This document shows, piece by piece, positions 6,227 through 13,488 of a DNA stretch of 15,636 nucleotides. The notes beneath the pieces are model-generated. The model had not been told where the DNA came from. It saw only the letters and a program-made list of their open reading frames with translations, and ran no database searches. This stretch comes from Candidatus Omnitrophota bacterium (GTDB lineage: Bacteria; Omnitrophota; Gorgyraeia; Gygaellales; Profunditerraquicolaceae), in contig JAQUQA010000011.1 of NCBI GenBank assembly GCA_028716305.1, positions 1-15,636 on the forward strand. Reading direction: 5' to 3'. Each line of letters opens with the position of its first letter. Within the stretch, counting starts at the first letter, position 1. Position numbers and translations under genes: made by a program.

Positions 6227-7117
6227 TCAGTCCTTAACCAGATTAACATCCCTACAAGAATCAAATTCGACCTGTAACGTTACGTGAGTAATCGCAAAAT
6301 TTTTCTTGAGCATATCTTCTACCTGCTTGACCAGAACACACGTTTCGCTAACCGGCATATCATAGGATACATTAACATGCGCCTCAAAATGGACATCTCT
6401 CTCAGTTACCGCCCACAAGTGAGCGTGATGAATATCTTTTATCCCATTAATACTTTCAATTTTCCGCTGAACTTCTTTTAAATCCATTCCTTTGGGAACA
6501 TGCTGCATAAGAATATGAGTGCTTTCTCCAACAATCTTGTATCCTTCCCTAAGAACATAAACGCCGATAAGAATTGTCAAAACAGGGTCAACCCAATAGG
6601 CCTTGAATAAAAGAATCACGATTGCGCCGGCAATGACCGCTAGTGATGAAAGAAAATCAGAAAAAAGGTGAACGTAGGCAGCCCGCACATTTAAATCCTC
6701 ATGTGCATGAGACTTCAGCAGAAATACTGAAATAATATTCGCAATCAAACCAACTACGGCAACAGATAACATAAGCACGCTATTAATCGGTTGCGGATGT
6801 ATAAATCTAGCGACAGCCTCTTTAAACAGGAATATTGACACAATGACCAACACGCAGGCGTTAAAAAGAGCCGCCAGAATCTCTGCACGTTTATAACCGA
6901 ATGTCTGACTTGCCGTATTTTTACGTTTAGCAACCCGAATCGCAAAAAGGCTGATAACCAAAGCCGCAGTGTCGCTCAAATTATGCAATGCGTCCGAAAG
7001 CAATGAAAGACTTCCAGAAAGAATACCGCCAATAATCTGTGCCACAGTCGTGGCAAAATTAAGCCCTGCGGATATCATTAACCGGCTTTCTTTTTTGTTT
7101 TCTACATGTGCATGCAT
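6227..7117 (-). CDS. cation diffusion facilitator (CzcD/ZitB type) Zn/Cd exporter
   Basis: 296 residues. Proton-antiport export of divalent metals, mostly Zn(II) and Cd(II). Six hydrophobic helices, then a cytoplasmic C-terminal domain. The metal site pairs HxxxD in helix 2 (His 45-Asp 49, in LSDALHNLSDT) with HxxxD in helix 5 (His 150-Asp 154, in HLFSDFL). The double HxxxD favours Zn/Cd over Mn or Fe. The C-terminal domain has GIKDIHHAHLWAVT, the dimer and metal-sensing part. The N-terminus has a short HAH (residues 2-4). AGGA precedes the ATG. Presence among arsenic genes suggests the operon answers mixed metal stress. Confidence 0.92.
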   Translation of the reverse strand: MHAHVENKKESRLMISAGLNFATTVAQIIGGILSGSLSLLSDALHNLSDTAALVISLFAIRVAKRKNTASQTFGYKRAEILAALFNACVLVIVSIFLFKEAVARFIHPQPINSVLMLSVAVVGLIANIISVFLLKSHAHEDLNVRAAYVHLFSDFLSSLAVIAGAIVILLFKAYWVDPVLTILIGVYVLREGYKIVGESTHILMQHVPKGMDLKEVQRKIESINGIKDIHHAHLWAVTERDVHFEAHVNVSYDMPVSETCVLVKQVEDMLKKNFAITHVTLQVEFDSCRDVNLVKD

Positions 7118-7126
7118 TCTCTTTTC

Positions 7127-8299
7127 CTATTTAACTATCGCCCCAAAGATCATGCCGCTTATCGTCGCCATAACCACAACGAGGCTGACATACACAACAG
7201 TTTTCTTTGTGCCTATAACCCCACGGATAACCAACATACTCGGCAAGCTCAACGCTGGCCCAGCTAAAAGAAGTGCCAGCGCAGGCCCCTTACCCATTCC
7301 AGCGCCAATAAGCCCCTGTAATATTGGCACCTCGGTAAGCGTGGCAAAATACATAAACGCCGCAACTATCGATGAAAAGAAGTTTGCCCTAAAAGAATTA
7401 CCCCCGACCAATGCCTCCACCCAGCGGGAAGGAATAACACCTTCATGACCGACTCTCCCCAAAAGAAATCCGGAAATCAAAACGCCTCCCAAGAGAAGCG
7501 GTAATATCTGAAGCGCAAAGCCCCATGTCGCAGCAGTCCATTCCTTTAGTTCATCTTTCTTAAACCAATTAATAAGAGAAAACCCTAAAACTACCAAGAA
7601 AAATCCGGTGATCCACCATTTGGAAGCGTAGATCAAACTCCAAATCCCTGTGTCACCCTCTAAAGGTTTCCCCCAATTGGCGAAAACAAGTATCGCAACC
7701 ATAGAAAAGAAATAAACAATATCTTTCCAAAGCGGCCGAACTACTTTAACTTCGCCGAATTGGAGATCTCCGTTCGCTTGCCGTGCACGTTCTTCCTTAA
7801 TGAAAATTAAATGCATGAGTAACCCTATAACAACGCTAAAGACTACTGCCCCGATAGCGCGCGCCAATCCCAATTCCCATCCCAAGATGCGGGCAGTTAA
7901 GATGATTGCCAAAACATTAATAGCAGGTCCTGAATAAAGGAAGGCGATTGCGGGCCCAAGCCCGGCTCCTCTCTTATAAATTCCCGAAAACAACGGCAAA
8001 ACCGTGCATGAACAAACGGCAAGAATGGTTCCTGATACTGAAGCCACGCTGTAAGAAAGAAACTTGTTTGCCTTTGCCCCGAAATACTTCATCACCGACG
8101 CTTGACTGACAAATACAGAGATCGCCCCAGCGATAAAAAACGCCGGGACCAGACACAGCAGGACATGTTCCCGGGCGTACCATTTAACCAGAGCCAATGC
8201 CTCGAATATTGCATTCGTAAAGCGTAAATTCTCAATAGGCAAATAAAAACACGCCAAGAACGCCGCCACAACGTACAATATTTTTTTCCACTCCTTCAC
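7127..8299 (-). CDS. PF03773-family permease, second copy
   Basis: 390 residues, about ten hydrophobic helices, longer than the ArsP-type copy by about 95 residues with a central charged loop (residues 160-190). It carries the core motif AVCSCTVLPLFSGIYKRG (Cys 96 and 98) and FLYSGPAINVLAI. The second half has TEVPILQGLIGAGMG and LLLAGPALSLPSM. The leading TPF of ArsP is replaced by LAV, so substrate may differ. Its start overlaps the DUF134 gene by four bases (8296-8299). Likely an exporter of an arsenical or thiol-binding metal; the exact substrate is unknown. YraQ-like permeases are the nearest general name. Confidence 0.85.
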   Translation of the reverse strand: MKEWKKILYVVAAFLACFYLPIENLRFTNAIFEALALVKWYAREHVLLCLVPAFFIAGAISVFVSQASVMKYFGAKANKFLSYSVASVSGTILAVCSCTVLPLFSGIYKRGAGLGPAIAFLYSGPAINVLAIILTARILGWELGLARAIGAVVFSVVIGLLMHLIFIKEERARQANGDLQFGEVKVVRPLWKDIVYFFSMVAILVFANWGKPLEGDTGIWSLIYASKWWITGFFLVVLGFSLINWFKKDELKEWTAATWGFALQILPLLLGGVLISGFLLGRVGHEGVIPSRWVEALVGGNSFRANFFSSIVAAFMYFATLTEVPILQGLIGAGMGKGPALALLLAGPALSLPSMLVIRGVIGTKKTVVYVSLVVVMATISGMIFGAIVK

Positions 8300-8601
8300 T
8301 TCTTACTCCTTTTGATTATTTGGCAACAGCCCTGCTCAATTCTGATAGCCTTAATATTCACCAAGGCGTCTGTCACTTTCTTGTGGGCTGAAGTAAGAAT
8401 TCGAGAAATCGTTGATTGGTGGATCTTCATTTGCCGTGCGATCTTCCCTTGATCATAGCCTTCAAGATGAGCCAAGCGTAAAACCTCGAATTCATCAAGA
8501 TTCAAGGTAATCCCTTCCAACTCATTAAGAGGTTTACACTGCGGGCGGAAACACCGCTCACCCGGCTCACAAGTTACCCAGCGTGTTTTCTTAGGCCGCA
8601 T
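8296..8601 (-). CDS. DUF134 (UPF0251) HTH protein, candidate metal-sensing regulator
   Basis: 101 residues, first gene of the arsenic operon. A helix-turn-helix lies at about 49-75 (YDQGKIARQMKIHQSTISRI), of the sigma-region-4-like kind seen in DUF134 proteins. Cysteines sit where they could form a soft-metal site: Cys 11, 17 and 22 at the N-terminus (CEPGERCFRPQC) and 92-93 near the C-terminus (GCC). The start has AAGGA upstream. Its promoter carries a palindrome over the -10 and start region, and no ArsR, CadC or MerR gene occurs in the window. It is therefore the natural candidate for autoregulation of the operon (inference; DUF134 proteins are poorly characterised). Confidence 0.85.
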   Translation of the reverse strand: MRPKKTRWVTCEPGERCFRPQCKPLNELEGITLNLDEFEVLRLAHLEGYDQGKIARQMKIHQSTISRILTSAHKKVTDALVNIKAIRIEQGCCQIIKRSKK

Positions 8602-8620
8602 AATACTTCCTTTTTAAGTT

Positions 8621-8636
8621 ATGCATATGTATGCAT
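8621..8636. promoter_or_regulatory. palindromic operator, ATGCATA-TG-TATGCAT
   Basis: Seven-base perfect arms with a two-base spacer. It overlaps the last two bases of the -10 box and covers the expected transcription start of the arsenic operon, the usual place for a repressor. The next outward position mismatches but the one beyond pairs. Confidence 0.8.
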
Positions 8637-8662
8637 TATAAAACACAAAAAAATTTTGTCAA
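8635..8662 (-). promoter_or_regulatory. consensus sigma70 promoter of the arsenic operon
   Basis: On the minus strand TTGACA (8657-8662), 16-base spacer, TATAAT (8635-8640). Both boxes match consensus fully. The DUF134 ATG lies about 34 bases downstream. Such a strong promoter implies tight repression, consistent with the overlapping operator. Confidence 0.9.
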
Positions 8663-8663
8663 C

Positions 8664-8695
8664 CAAAAACGCTACTTGCGAAGTTTTTTCGCAAG
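8664..8695 (-). terminator. intrinsic terminator over the stop codon of the 361-residue gene
   Basis: CTTGCGAA (8675-8682) and TTCGCAAG (8688-8695) pair perfectly around a five-base loop. On the minus strand the hairpin is followed by TAGCG and TTTTT. It overlaps the stop codon and sits just ahead of the arsenic promoter, insulating the two operons. The five-base gap before the T-run makes it less than ideal. Confidence 0.5.
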
Positions 8696-9757
8696 CGCTT
8701 TGATGGAAGCATCCGCATGTTTTAAAAGATTAGCACGTTTATAAGTAATAAAATCGGGGTGGGTCGAGATGCGATATTGCTTCGATGCGTTATTCTCAAT
8801 AAACTTTTTGGCGTCCTTCCCCTGTAGACTGCCTTGAAGCGGCGATCGAACCCGGTCAAATATCTGATACTTTCCGGCATCCACAACTTTGGTCAGCCAA
8901 CCGCCCTTTCCTTTTTTAAGCTCAACAACCATCTCGAGGAATAGCCTAAACGCATTGTCTGGCATTTTGATTTTATGTCCGTTCACCTCAAGGTCGTTGC
9001 TCCGCTTCATCGGGGCGGTTCCAGGAATATAGATTTTGTCATAACACTTATAATCAAAATCTTTATAATCCTTCGCCTGCTTTTTGGTGAGCGCTGTTGC
9101 CCCACTCTCAGGCATAAATTCTTTAATGATGTCCTCAACGGATAACTTGAACGTTTTAAAATCAAGCGACGACGCAAGCGGGGTTGTAACTATCTTGCAC
9201 TTACTCAATGTCCAGTTTAATACGATGTCCTCAATCTTCGTGAATGGGGTGAGGACAACAAGAACCTTGTCATCTTTGCAAATATCCTTTAACCCGGCGA
9301 GTTTGACCAGCTTGCCGTCGCCTATCTTTGGCACGAAAATAAACCCGACACGGAAGCTATCATACAGCTTATACCCTACGTAAAAATAGCCTTCCGGAAT
9401 CTCCTGAAACTTCCCATCAATCTTGTTAACTGTCCGAATTTTAGCAAATAAAGCCGGGAAAGAAATTTGATACCTTCTCAGATCGGCTTCTGTCACCTCC
9501 ATAGGAGCACTGTCCGCTGATTCCACTGAGTAGGCGTAGAGTCGGTCGCCAACCTTCTTAATTTGCCGTTCGTTCCCATTATCCCCCAAAGCGAAAGAAT
9601 AATACGGCTCTTTCATGTAGTCATACTTCAGGCGATCTAAATATTTCTGCTTTGTCAGGGAATTAAAATCGGTCTTTGAAATACGCACCAACTCGCTCTC
9701 GCTGAACGACGCTGTGGGGAAAGCCTCAATATTCTTTAATATAAAGTTCAACATCAC
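8672..9757 (-). CDS. unknown 361-residue protein, last gene of a three-gene operon
   Basis: I do not recognise this family. No signal peptide or membrane helix is seen, so it is probably cytoplasmic. Residues 1-60 are polar and helical. About 110-225 looks like an alpha/beta domain with strands YFYVGYKLY, FRVGFIFVPK and DKVLVVLTPF. About 263-361 (MPDNAFRLFLEMVVELKKG, then WLTKV and TYKRANLLKHADASI) could be a winged-helix or other small DNA-binding domain with a Lys-rich end; this is a guess from pattern. No nuclease, ATPase or kinase motif is evident. Its start overlaps the stop of the 368-residue gene by four bases (ATGA), so the two are made together and likely form a complex or pathway. 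Confidence 0.7.
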   Translation of the reverse strand: MMLNFILKNIEAFPTASFSESELVRISKTDFNSLTKQKYLDRLKYDYMKEPYYSFALGDNGNERQIKKVGDRLYAYSVESADSAPMEVTEADLRRYQISFPALFAKIRTVNKIDGKFQEIPEGYFYVGYKLYDSFRVGFIFVPKIGDGKLVKLAGLKDICKDDKVLVVLTPFTKIEDIVLNWTLSKCKIVTTPLASSLDFKTFKLSVEDIIKEFMPESGATALTKKQAKDYKDFDYKCYDKIYIPGTAPMKRSNDLEVNGHKIKMPDNAFRLFLEMVVELKKGKGGWLTKVVDAGKYQIFDRVRSPLQGSLQGKDAKKFIENNASKQYRISTHPDFITYKRANLLKHADASIKALAKKLRK

Positions 9758-10860
9758 GTTAACAGAACTCCGTTGTCATGCAGATACGCCTCAATAATCC
9801 CCTTTTCCGCTTTCTCGGGTAATTTCGTGTTTTCCGGCGGCTTAATTTCGACCGTTATTGACTTCGCCTTCTTACCGCTACGCTTAATGTAAAACCGTAA
9901 TTTAGCCGACACATACTCGGCGTCCTGCATGGATATATTTAAATCCGAAAACGCCTGCCGGACATCACCGCAATTAATCGTTACCTTTATAACCTTTGTC
10001 CCCCGGCACTTAACCTTAACTTCTGTCAGAAGGACAGATTCAACATTATCATTGCCGGAATAACTGAAAGTACCGTTTTTAATAGGATCGAGCACTACCA
10101 ATGTATTGTTGAACGTCGCTTCAGGCACCTGATCCATGCCGAGGATGGCGTTCCCAAATATCTCGATATACCGCTTTTTATCCGCTTCACTCCAGCCGCC
10201 AGCGTTCACGCTTAATACGCAATTCCTCGTGTCAAAAACAAGCATATCCTCTCTTGCCGGACGGAATGATTGGATGTCGACTTTCCCATCCTTAAATATA
10301 AGATGCGTTTTCATAAAATCGCCATGGGCGATAAGAACAATGTGTTTGCCGTTATTCGTCCTATACCTAATATCGCAATGCTCACTCTTGCCAGTATCCT
10401 TAAAATACTGCACTATGGCCGCCTTCAACTGAGCGACACGATCCTCGGCAAAGTTGCAATTATTATGATCGAATTTGTGGTGGCTTAATTTCTCGGAATA
10501 GACAACATATAGGTAAAAATCAAAGGCGAGCGAGAACGCTTCTTCGCTGTGGAGAAAAACCCGCATAGCGGTTGTTTCGGACGGTTCATCGTCCTGAACC
10601 GCAATGTTATACTGCCGCTTTGCCTGCTCAAGATATCCCCTCGCCCGATCAGCGATATCGTTAATGCACTGCAACTCCTCCTCAATATACGATCGCTTCC
10701 CCTCATCACTAATACCATCGAGGAAATCATGGATATTATTTCGGTCAAAGACAAAGCCGTCAGCTACCGGAACGTTTTTCCGAGTAAAATACGTCTTGAG
10801 AAGATCGCTACTAACCCCAGTGACAAATTTCTCAATCTTGAATGATCTGTGTTTGGCCAT
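9754..10860 (-). CDS. unknown 368-residue protein, partner of the 361-residue protein
   Basis: Not recognised. Soluble, no signal peptide. Residues 1-70 are mixed helical; about 65-135 form a helical region (RARGYLEQAKRQYN, FSLAFDFYLYVVYSEK). Next come alternating strands: HIVLIAHGDFMKTHLIF at about 175-190, then MLVFDTRNCVLSVNAGGW. AGGWSEADKKRYIEIFGNAILG (split by window evidence at about 220-241) precedes a C-terminal beta-rich part with many Lys. No catalytic motif can be named. AAGGA stands six bases before the ATG, 24 bases after the DUF2188 gene. The strict 4-base overlap with the downstream gene argues for a fixed stoichiometry. A defence role is possible from location, not from sequence. 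Confidence 0.7.
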   Translation of the reverse strand: MAKHRSFKIEKFVTGVSSDLLKTYFTRKNVPVADGFVFDRNNIHDFLDGISDEGKRSYIEEELQCINDIADRARGYLEQAKRQYNIAVQDDEPSETTAMRVFLHSEEAFSLAFDFYLYVVYSEKLSHHKFDHNNCNFAEDRVAQLKAAIVQYFKDTGKSEHCDIRYRTNNGKHIVLIAHGDFMKTHLIFKDGKVDIQSFRPAREDMLVFDTRNCVLSVNAGGWSEADKKRYIEIFGNAILGMDQVPEATFNNTLVVLDPIKNGTFSYSGNDNVESVLLTEVKVKCRGTKVIKVTINCGDVRQAFSDLNISMQDAEYVSAKLRFYIKRSGKKAKSITVEIKPPENTKLPEKAEKGIIEAYLHDNGVLLT

Positions 10861-10884
10861 TCAGCGTCCTTCGTAAAATTGATA

Positions 10885-11115
10885 TTAATGCTTGCGATCC
10901 TTTGGCGGACAAGGGTCATTGCCAAAGCTATCTTTATCCTGAATTTTCCCATCACGGCCGTGAATAACTAACTCTGAATGCTGATTTTTCGCAATCTGCC
11001 TTGCGGCGTTTTCAGCGGCGCTTTTGGTACGATGTTCCGATGTTAATCGGGAATTACCTTCGCCACGAACGCCCCACCCGTCATCCGTTTTTACCACATG
11101 CTGATTTTTTCCCAT
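10885..11115 (-). CDS. DUF2188-family small protein
   Basis: 76 residues. Matches the DUF2188 pattern: HVVKTDDGWGVRGEGNSR, a helix with SAAENAARQIAKNQ, then SELVIHGRDGKI and a conserved end with SFGNDPCPP. The start is ATG 11113-11115, set by AGGAGG at 11122-11127; an upstream in-frame ATG at 11145 lies inside the terminator and has no ribosome site. The function of DUF2188 is not established; it is a small beta-rich domain common on accessory DNA. First gene of an operon with the two unknown proteins that follow (24-base gap), and placed behind a leader with a terminator. Confidence 0.85.
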   Translation of the reverse strand: MGKNQHVVKTDDGWGVRGEGNSRLTSEHRTKSAAENAARQIAKNQHSELVIHGRDGKIQDKDSFGNDPCPPKDRKH

Positions 11116-11251
11116 ACCACACCTCCTGTCTTTGTCTAAAAACAAAAAAACCTCCGGTAGGTGAACATAATGACACCTGCCGAAGGTTTTGCTTTTTTAA
11201 CGTCCGGGATTTATCCCTTCCAACTCGGGACGGAATAACACTAACTCTACA
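11116..11251 (-). promoter_or_regulatory. structured 5' leader of the DUF2188 operon, possible attenuator or riboswitch
   Basis: About 135 bases between the predicted transcription start near 11251 and the DUF2188 ATG. An outer stem CGTCC/GGACG (11201-11205 with 11228-11232) encloses an internal loop and a small hairpin GGGAT-TT-ATCCC (11206-11217). Then follow AAAAAAG and the strong terminator hairpin 11147-11190. This layout, structured RNA then terminator then gene, is that of transcription attenuation. I do not recognise it as any named riboswitch class. A terminated small RNA is an alternative. Confidence 0.5.
11144..11198. terminator. bidirectional intrinsic terminator, 17-base arms
   Basis: Arms 11147-11163 and 11174-11190 pair over 17 positions with only two G-T type mismatches and a ten-base loop. 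T-runs flank both sides: T7 on the minus strand (from 11150 down) and TTTTTT on the plus strand (11193-11198). It lies inside the transcript leading to DUF2188. Confidence 0.85.
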
Positions 11252-11257
11252 TATATA

Positions 11258-11286
11258 CTTATATAAAGAAAATAGCCAGAAGTCAA
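11258..11286 (-). promoter_or_regulatory. sigma70 promoter for the DUF2188 operon
   Basis: On the minus strand TTGACT (11281-11286), 17-base spacer, TATAAG (11258-11263). Each box differs from consensus at one base. Start of RNA expected near 11251, upstream of the leader and terminator. Confidence 0.7.
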
Positions 11287-11332
11287 GCAAAATTATGGAC
11301 TAACAGATAAAAGTATGGTATTTTAAAAAGAT

Positions 11333-12250
11333 ATGAATACACAAGAAGTTATAAAAATAGCGACAAAACATCTTACGTCAATGCAGGGGCATGCATTTGA
11401 TGTTTTGAGTGTTTCAAAACCCATCTCTCCAGACGCCGCAGTAAATCTTAGTAAAGTCGTATCAAAATTATCTCCCATATTAGGGAATCTAATTGAATTC
11501 AATACGGTTGAATATCTAAATGACCAAAAGGAATTCACGCCTTACGGAAAATGGCTGAGACAAGATCCCGGTTTTCCAGACGCAATCTTTCAAGGATCAA
11601 TCACCCCTACTCCAGGATTTGAAATAAAAGCATGGTTTCCATTGGCAACTGAAATTACAGCACGATTTAAAGACTCTCAAAATCACTTCATAAATGATCA
11701 AACTCATGTTGCCCTTCTCGCTTGGTTACCAGAGCAATTAATATTTGGAAAACCAATAATACTGGATGTATGTGTAGTCTCTGGAAAATCAGTAGCAGTT
11801 GCACGAGATACCCATTACCATAATCCTCCCGACTATTTAGTACTGGAACCAGAAGATACATCTTCTCGGACACGCAACCTTCAACAAACAAATACAAATG
11901 GTTATAAATGGCAAGGCACATCGGAACAATTTAACAAGGCGAAAAAAATTGTCGCAAGTTGGGGATCCGATGCTAAAAAATATGCCCCGACACCTGCGTA
12001 TCAAACAAGATTGAGAGAGTTAATCTCTCGCTTTCCTTATCGTCTAGATACGAATTTTGCCAAGATGGATCGCATAGTCCATTCAGGCATTGAGGATTTC
12101 AAGATAAAAGTTTTAGGTATTAATTTTCAAGGCAAAACTGTTGGCGAATGGAGTAAAATTCTCTGTTCAGACGATTTATCCATGATAAAACGTGAACTGG
12201 AAAGTAGATTTAAAATAAAGGAAGAGGATAGCCGGGAAATTATTAAGTAA
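11333..12250 (+). CDS. type II restriction endonuclease, PD-(D/E)XK fold
   Basis: 305 residues, on the plus strand, converging on the methyltransferase and overlapping its 3' end by eight bases. The catalytic core appears as FPDAIF (Asp 83), a 13-residue gap, then FEIKAW (Glu 97, Lys 99), the PD...ExK pattern of nucleases that cut DNA with Mg2+. An upstream Glu (55 or 60) could be the fourth ligand. No membrane segment. Recognition sequence unknown. The gene is AT-rich (22 G/C of 60 at 11341-11400), unlike the cassette to the right. The ribosome site is weak (AAAAAG), which fits low nuclease expression. Identification rests on the motif plus the adjacent methyltransferase. Confidence 0.85.
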   Translation: MNTQEVIKIATKHLTSMQGHAFDVLSVSKPISPDAAVNLSKVVSKLSPILGNLIEFNTVEYLNDQKEFTPYGKWLRQDPGFPDAIFQGSITPTPGFEIKAWFPLATEITARFKDSQNHFINDQTHVALLAWLPEQLIFGKPIILDVCVVSGKSVAVARDTHYHNPPDYLVLEPEDTSSRTRNLQQTNTNGYKWQGTSEQFNKAKKIVASWGSDAKKYAPTPAYQTRLRELISRFPYRLDTNFAKMDRIVHSGIEDFKIKVLGINFQGKTVGEWSKILCSDDLSMIKRELESRFKIKEEDSREIIK

Positions 12251-13283
12251 ATCTCTTTATCCCATATTGGTAATACGAAGAGTCAATCTCCGCACTAAAA
12301 GCAAACCGCTTTAATTTATTTGCCGCATAAGAAGCTGAAAAAAGCCCGCCAAACGGTTCCCAAACTACATCTCCCTCATCGCTTGAAGCCTCAATAATTC
12401 TCATCATCAAATCTATTGGTTTTTGATTTAAATGTGCGGCCTTGCCTGATGGGGCTTTTATTCTTTCTCCTCCGTTTACAGGTGGGCGATCCCAAATATT
12501 CGTAACACCATGTGGGCAGTTAAATTTTGAACGCATCTTCTCCCATTCTTGAGCTGTTCCGGGAATACATTTATTAATACAGAAATAAGGCTTCCCTTTT
12601 GAATCTCCATAGTGGTTTGCGTATTTTTGTAATTTTTCAAACATATCAGGAGGCGGGAAATACCATAAATGTCCTTGATCTAAATATTTTCTTACAGCCG
12701 CATCAGCAACGCCACATGCCTCGTTTGCCTTTCTGAGAGGCAATCCTGTTCTTTGCCACTCACGCTTCAACCATTGCTTCAATATCAATCCATCAATTCT
12801 CACGTCAAAAACATACTGAACACATACTTCCGAAACAACTGGAAATCTTCTAATTTTTTTTGTATTTACATTCCCCGCAATGTGGGAAAGTCCTTTATTC
12901 CAAATATTACAGTTTTGATATCGCCAACCATATTTCTCTAATATAGGGTGGACAACAGCCCAACCGATTTCGGAGTTCCAAAACCATAATGTCGTTTCTG
13001 ATAGAGCATGTTCAGACCAAACCTTAATATGCGGCTCATACCAATCAGGCAATCCAATATGATCTGAAGTGTCGCCTTCAAAACCTAATATTCCATAACC
13101 TCCATCGGAAATAATTACCGTTGGCTTTTTCCATTGAGAATAATAATCAAACGAATCCCCATGATACAAAGTCACATATTTATTCTTCCAAACATTACAA
13201 TCTGGTTTCGTATCTAAAGAGAACGTCTTTCCTCTACCAACAGTGCTTGTTCGCGGAGGCTTTAATGTTATCATTTTAGTCAT
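12243..13283 (-). CDS. DNA methyltransferase (N6-adenine or N4-cytosine), beta class
   Basis: 346 residues. Protects host DNA from the convergent nuclease. Motif order is catalytic motif first, SAM site last, the beta-class layout. Motif IV reads ISDGGYG (58-64) where DPPY or SPPY is usual. The C-terminal SAM loop is WEPFGGLFSASYA (308-320), preceded by HLNQKP (284-289). Residues 178-205 (LPLRKANEACGVADAAVRKY) look like an inserted helix-turn-helix, followed by WYFPPP, perhaps giving target choice or autoregulation. It starts six bases after the HTH_17 gene and lacks a good ribosome site, so it is probably coupled to it. Target base cannot be decided from sequence. Confidence 0.9.
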   Translation of the reverse strand: MTKMITLKPPRTSTVGRGKTFSLDTKPDCNVWKNKYVTLYHGDSFDYYSQWKKPTVIISDGGYGILGFEGDTSDHIGLPDWYEPHIKVWSEHALSETTLWFWNSEIGWAVVHPILEKYGWRYQNCNIWNKGLSHIAGNVNTKKIRRFPVVSEVCVQYVFDVRIDGLILKQWLKREWQRTGLPLRKANEACGVADAAVRKYLDQGHLWYFPPPDMFEKLQKYANHYGDSKGKPYFCINKCIPGTAQEWEKMRSKFNCPHGVTNIWDRPPVNGGERIKAPSGKAAHLNQKPIDLMMRIIEASSDEGDVVWEPFGGLFSASYAANKLKRFAFSAEIDSSYYQYGIKRFT

Positions 13284-13289
13284 AGATTA

Positions 13290-13475
13290 TTATGAAACCT
13301 CGACTCTTTCTGATCCTTGCCGAACCCAAAGATCAATTTCGTTTTTGCTAAACTTCCATAATTTCCCAGTCTTATGTGCAGGTAACCGCCTACGCATAAT
13401 CCATTTGTAAACTGTATCTTTTTTTATTCCGAGATAATTCGCAATTTCTTCTACGGAATACCAACGGTCTTCCAT
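13290..13475 (-). CDS. HTH_17 (excisionase/AlpA-like) DNA-binding protein
   Basis: 61 residues. A MerR-type winged helix of the HTH_17 family: WYSVEEIANYLGIKKDTVYK, then RRRLPAHKTGKLWKF (the wing) and a final helix EIDLWVR. Such proteins act as excisionases or small repressors. Here it heads a two-gene unit with the methyltransferase (six-base gap), in the position of a controller protein of a restriction-modification system. The start has AGGGG six bases upstream. An inverted repeat lies over its promoter, so autoregulation is likely (inference). An alternative is an unrelated mobile-element excisionase with the methyltransferase as passenger. Confidence 0.88.
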   Translation of the reverse strand: MEDRWYSVEEIANYLGIKKDTVYKWIMRRRLPAHKTGKLWKFSKNEIDLWVRQGSERVEVS

Positions 13476-13488
13476 GATTTGCCCCTGC

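Noticed and set aside
6969..7448. 159-codon plus-strand open frame
   Set aside because: Antisense across the junction of the CDF and permease genes, both firmly identified.
11081..11290. 69-codon minus-strand frame
   Set aside because: Overlaps the promoter, leader and terminator; no ribosome site.
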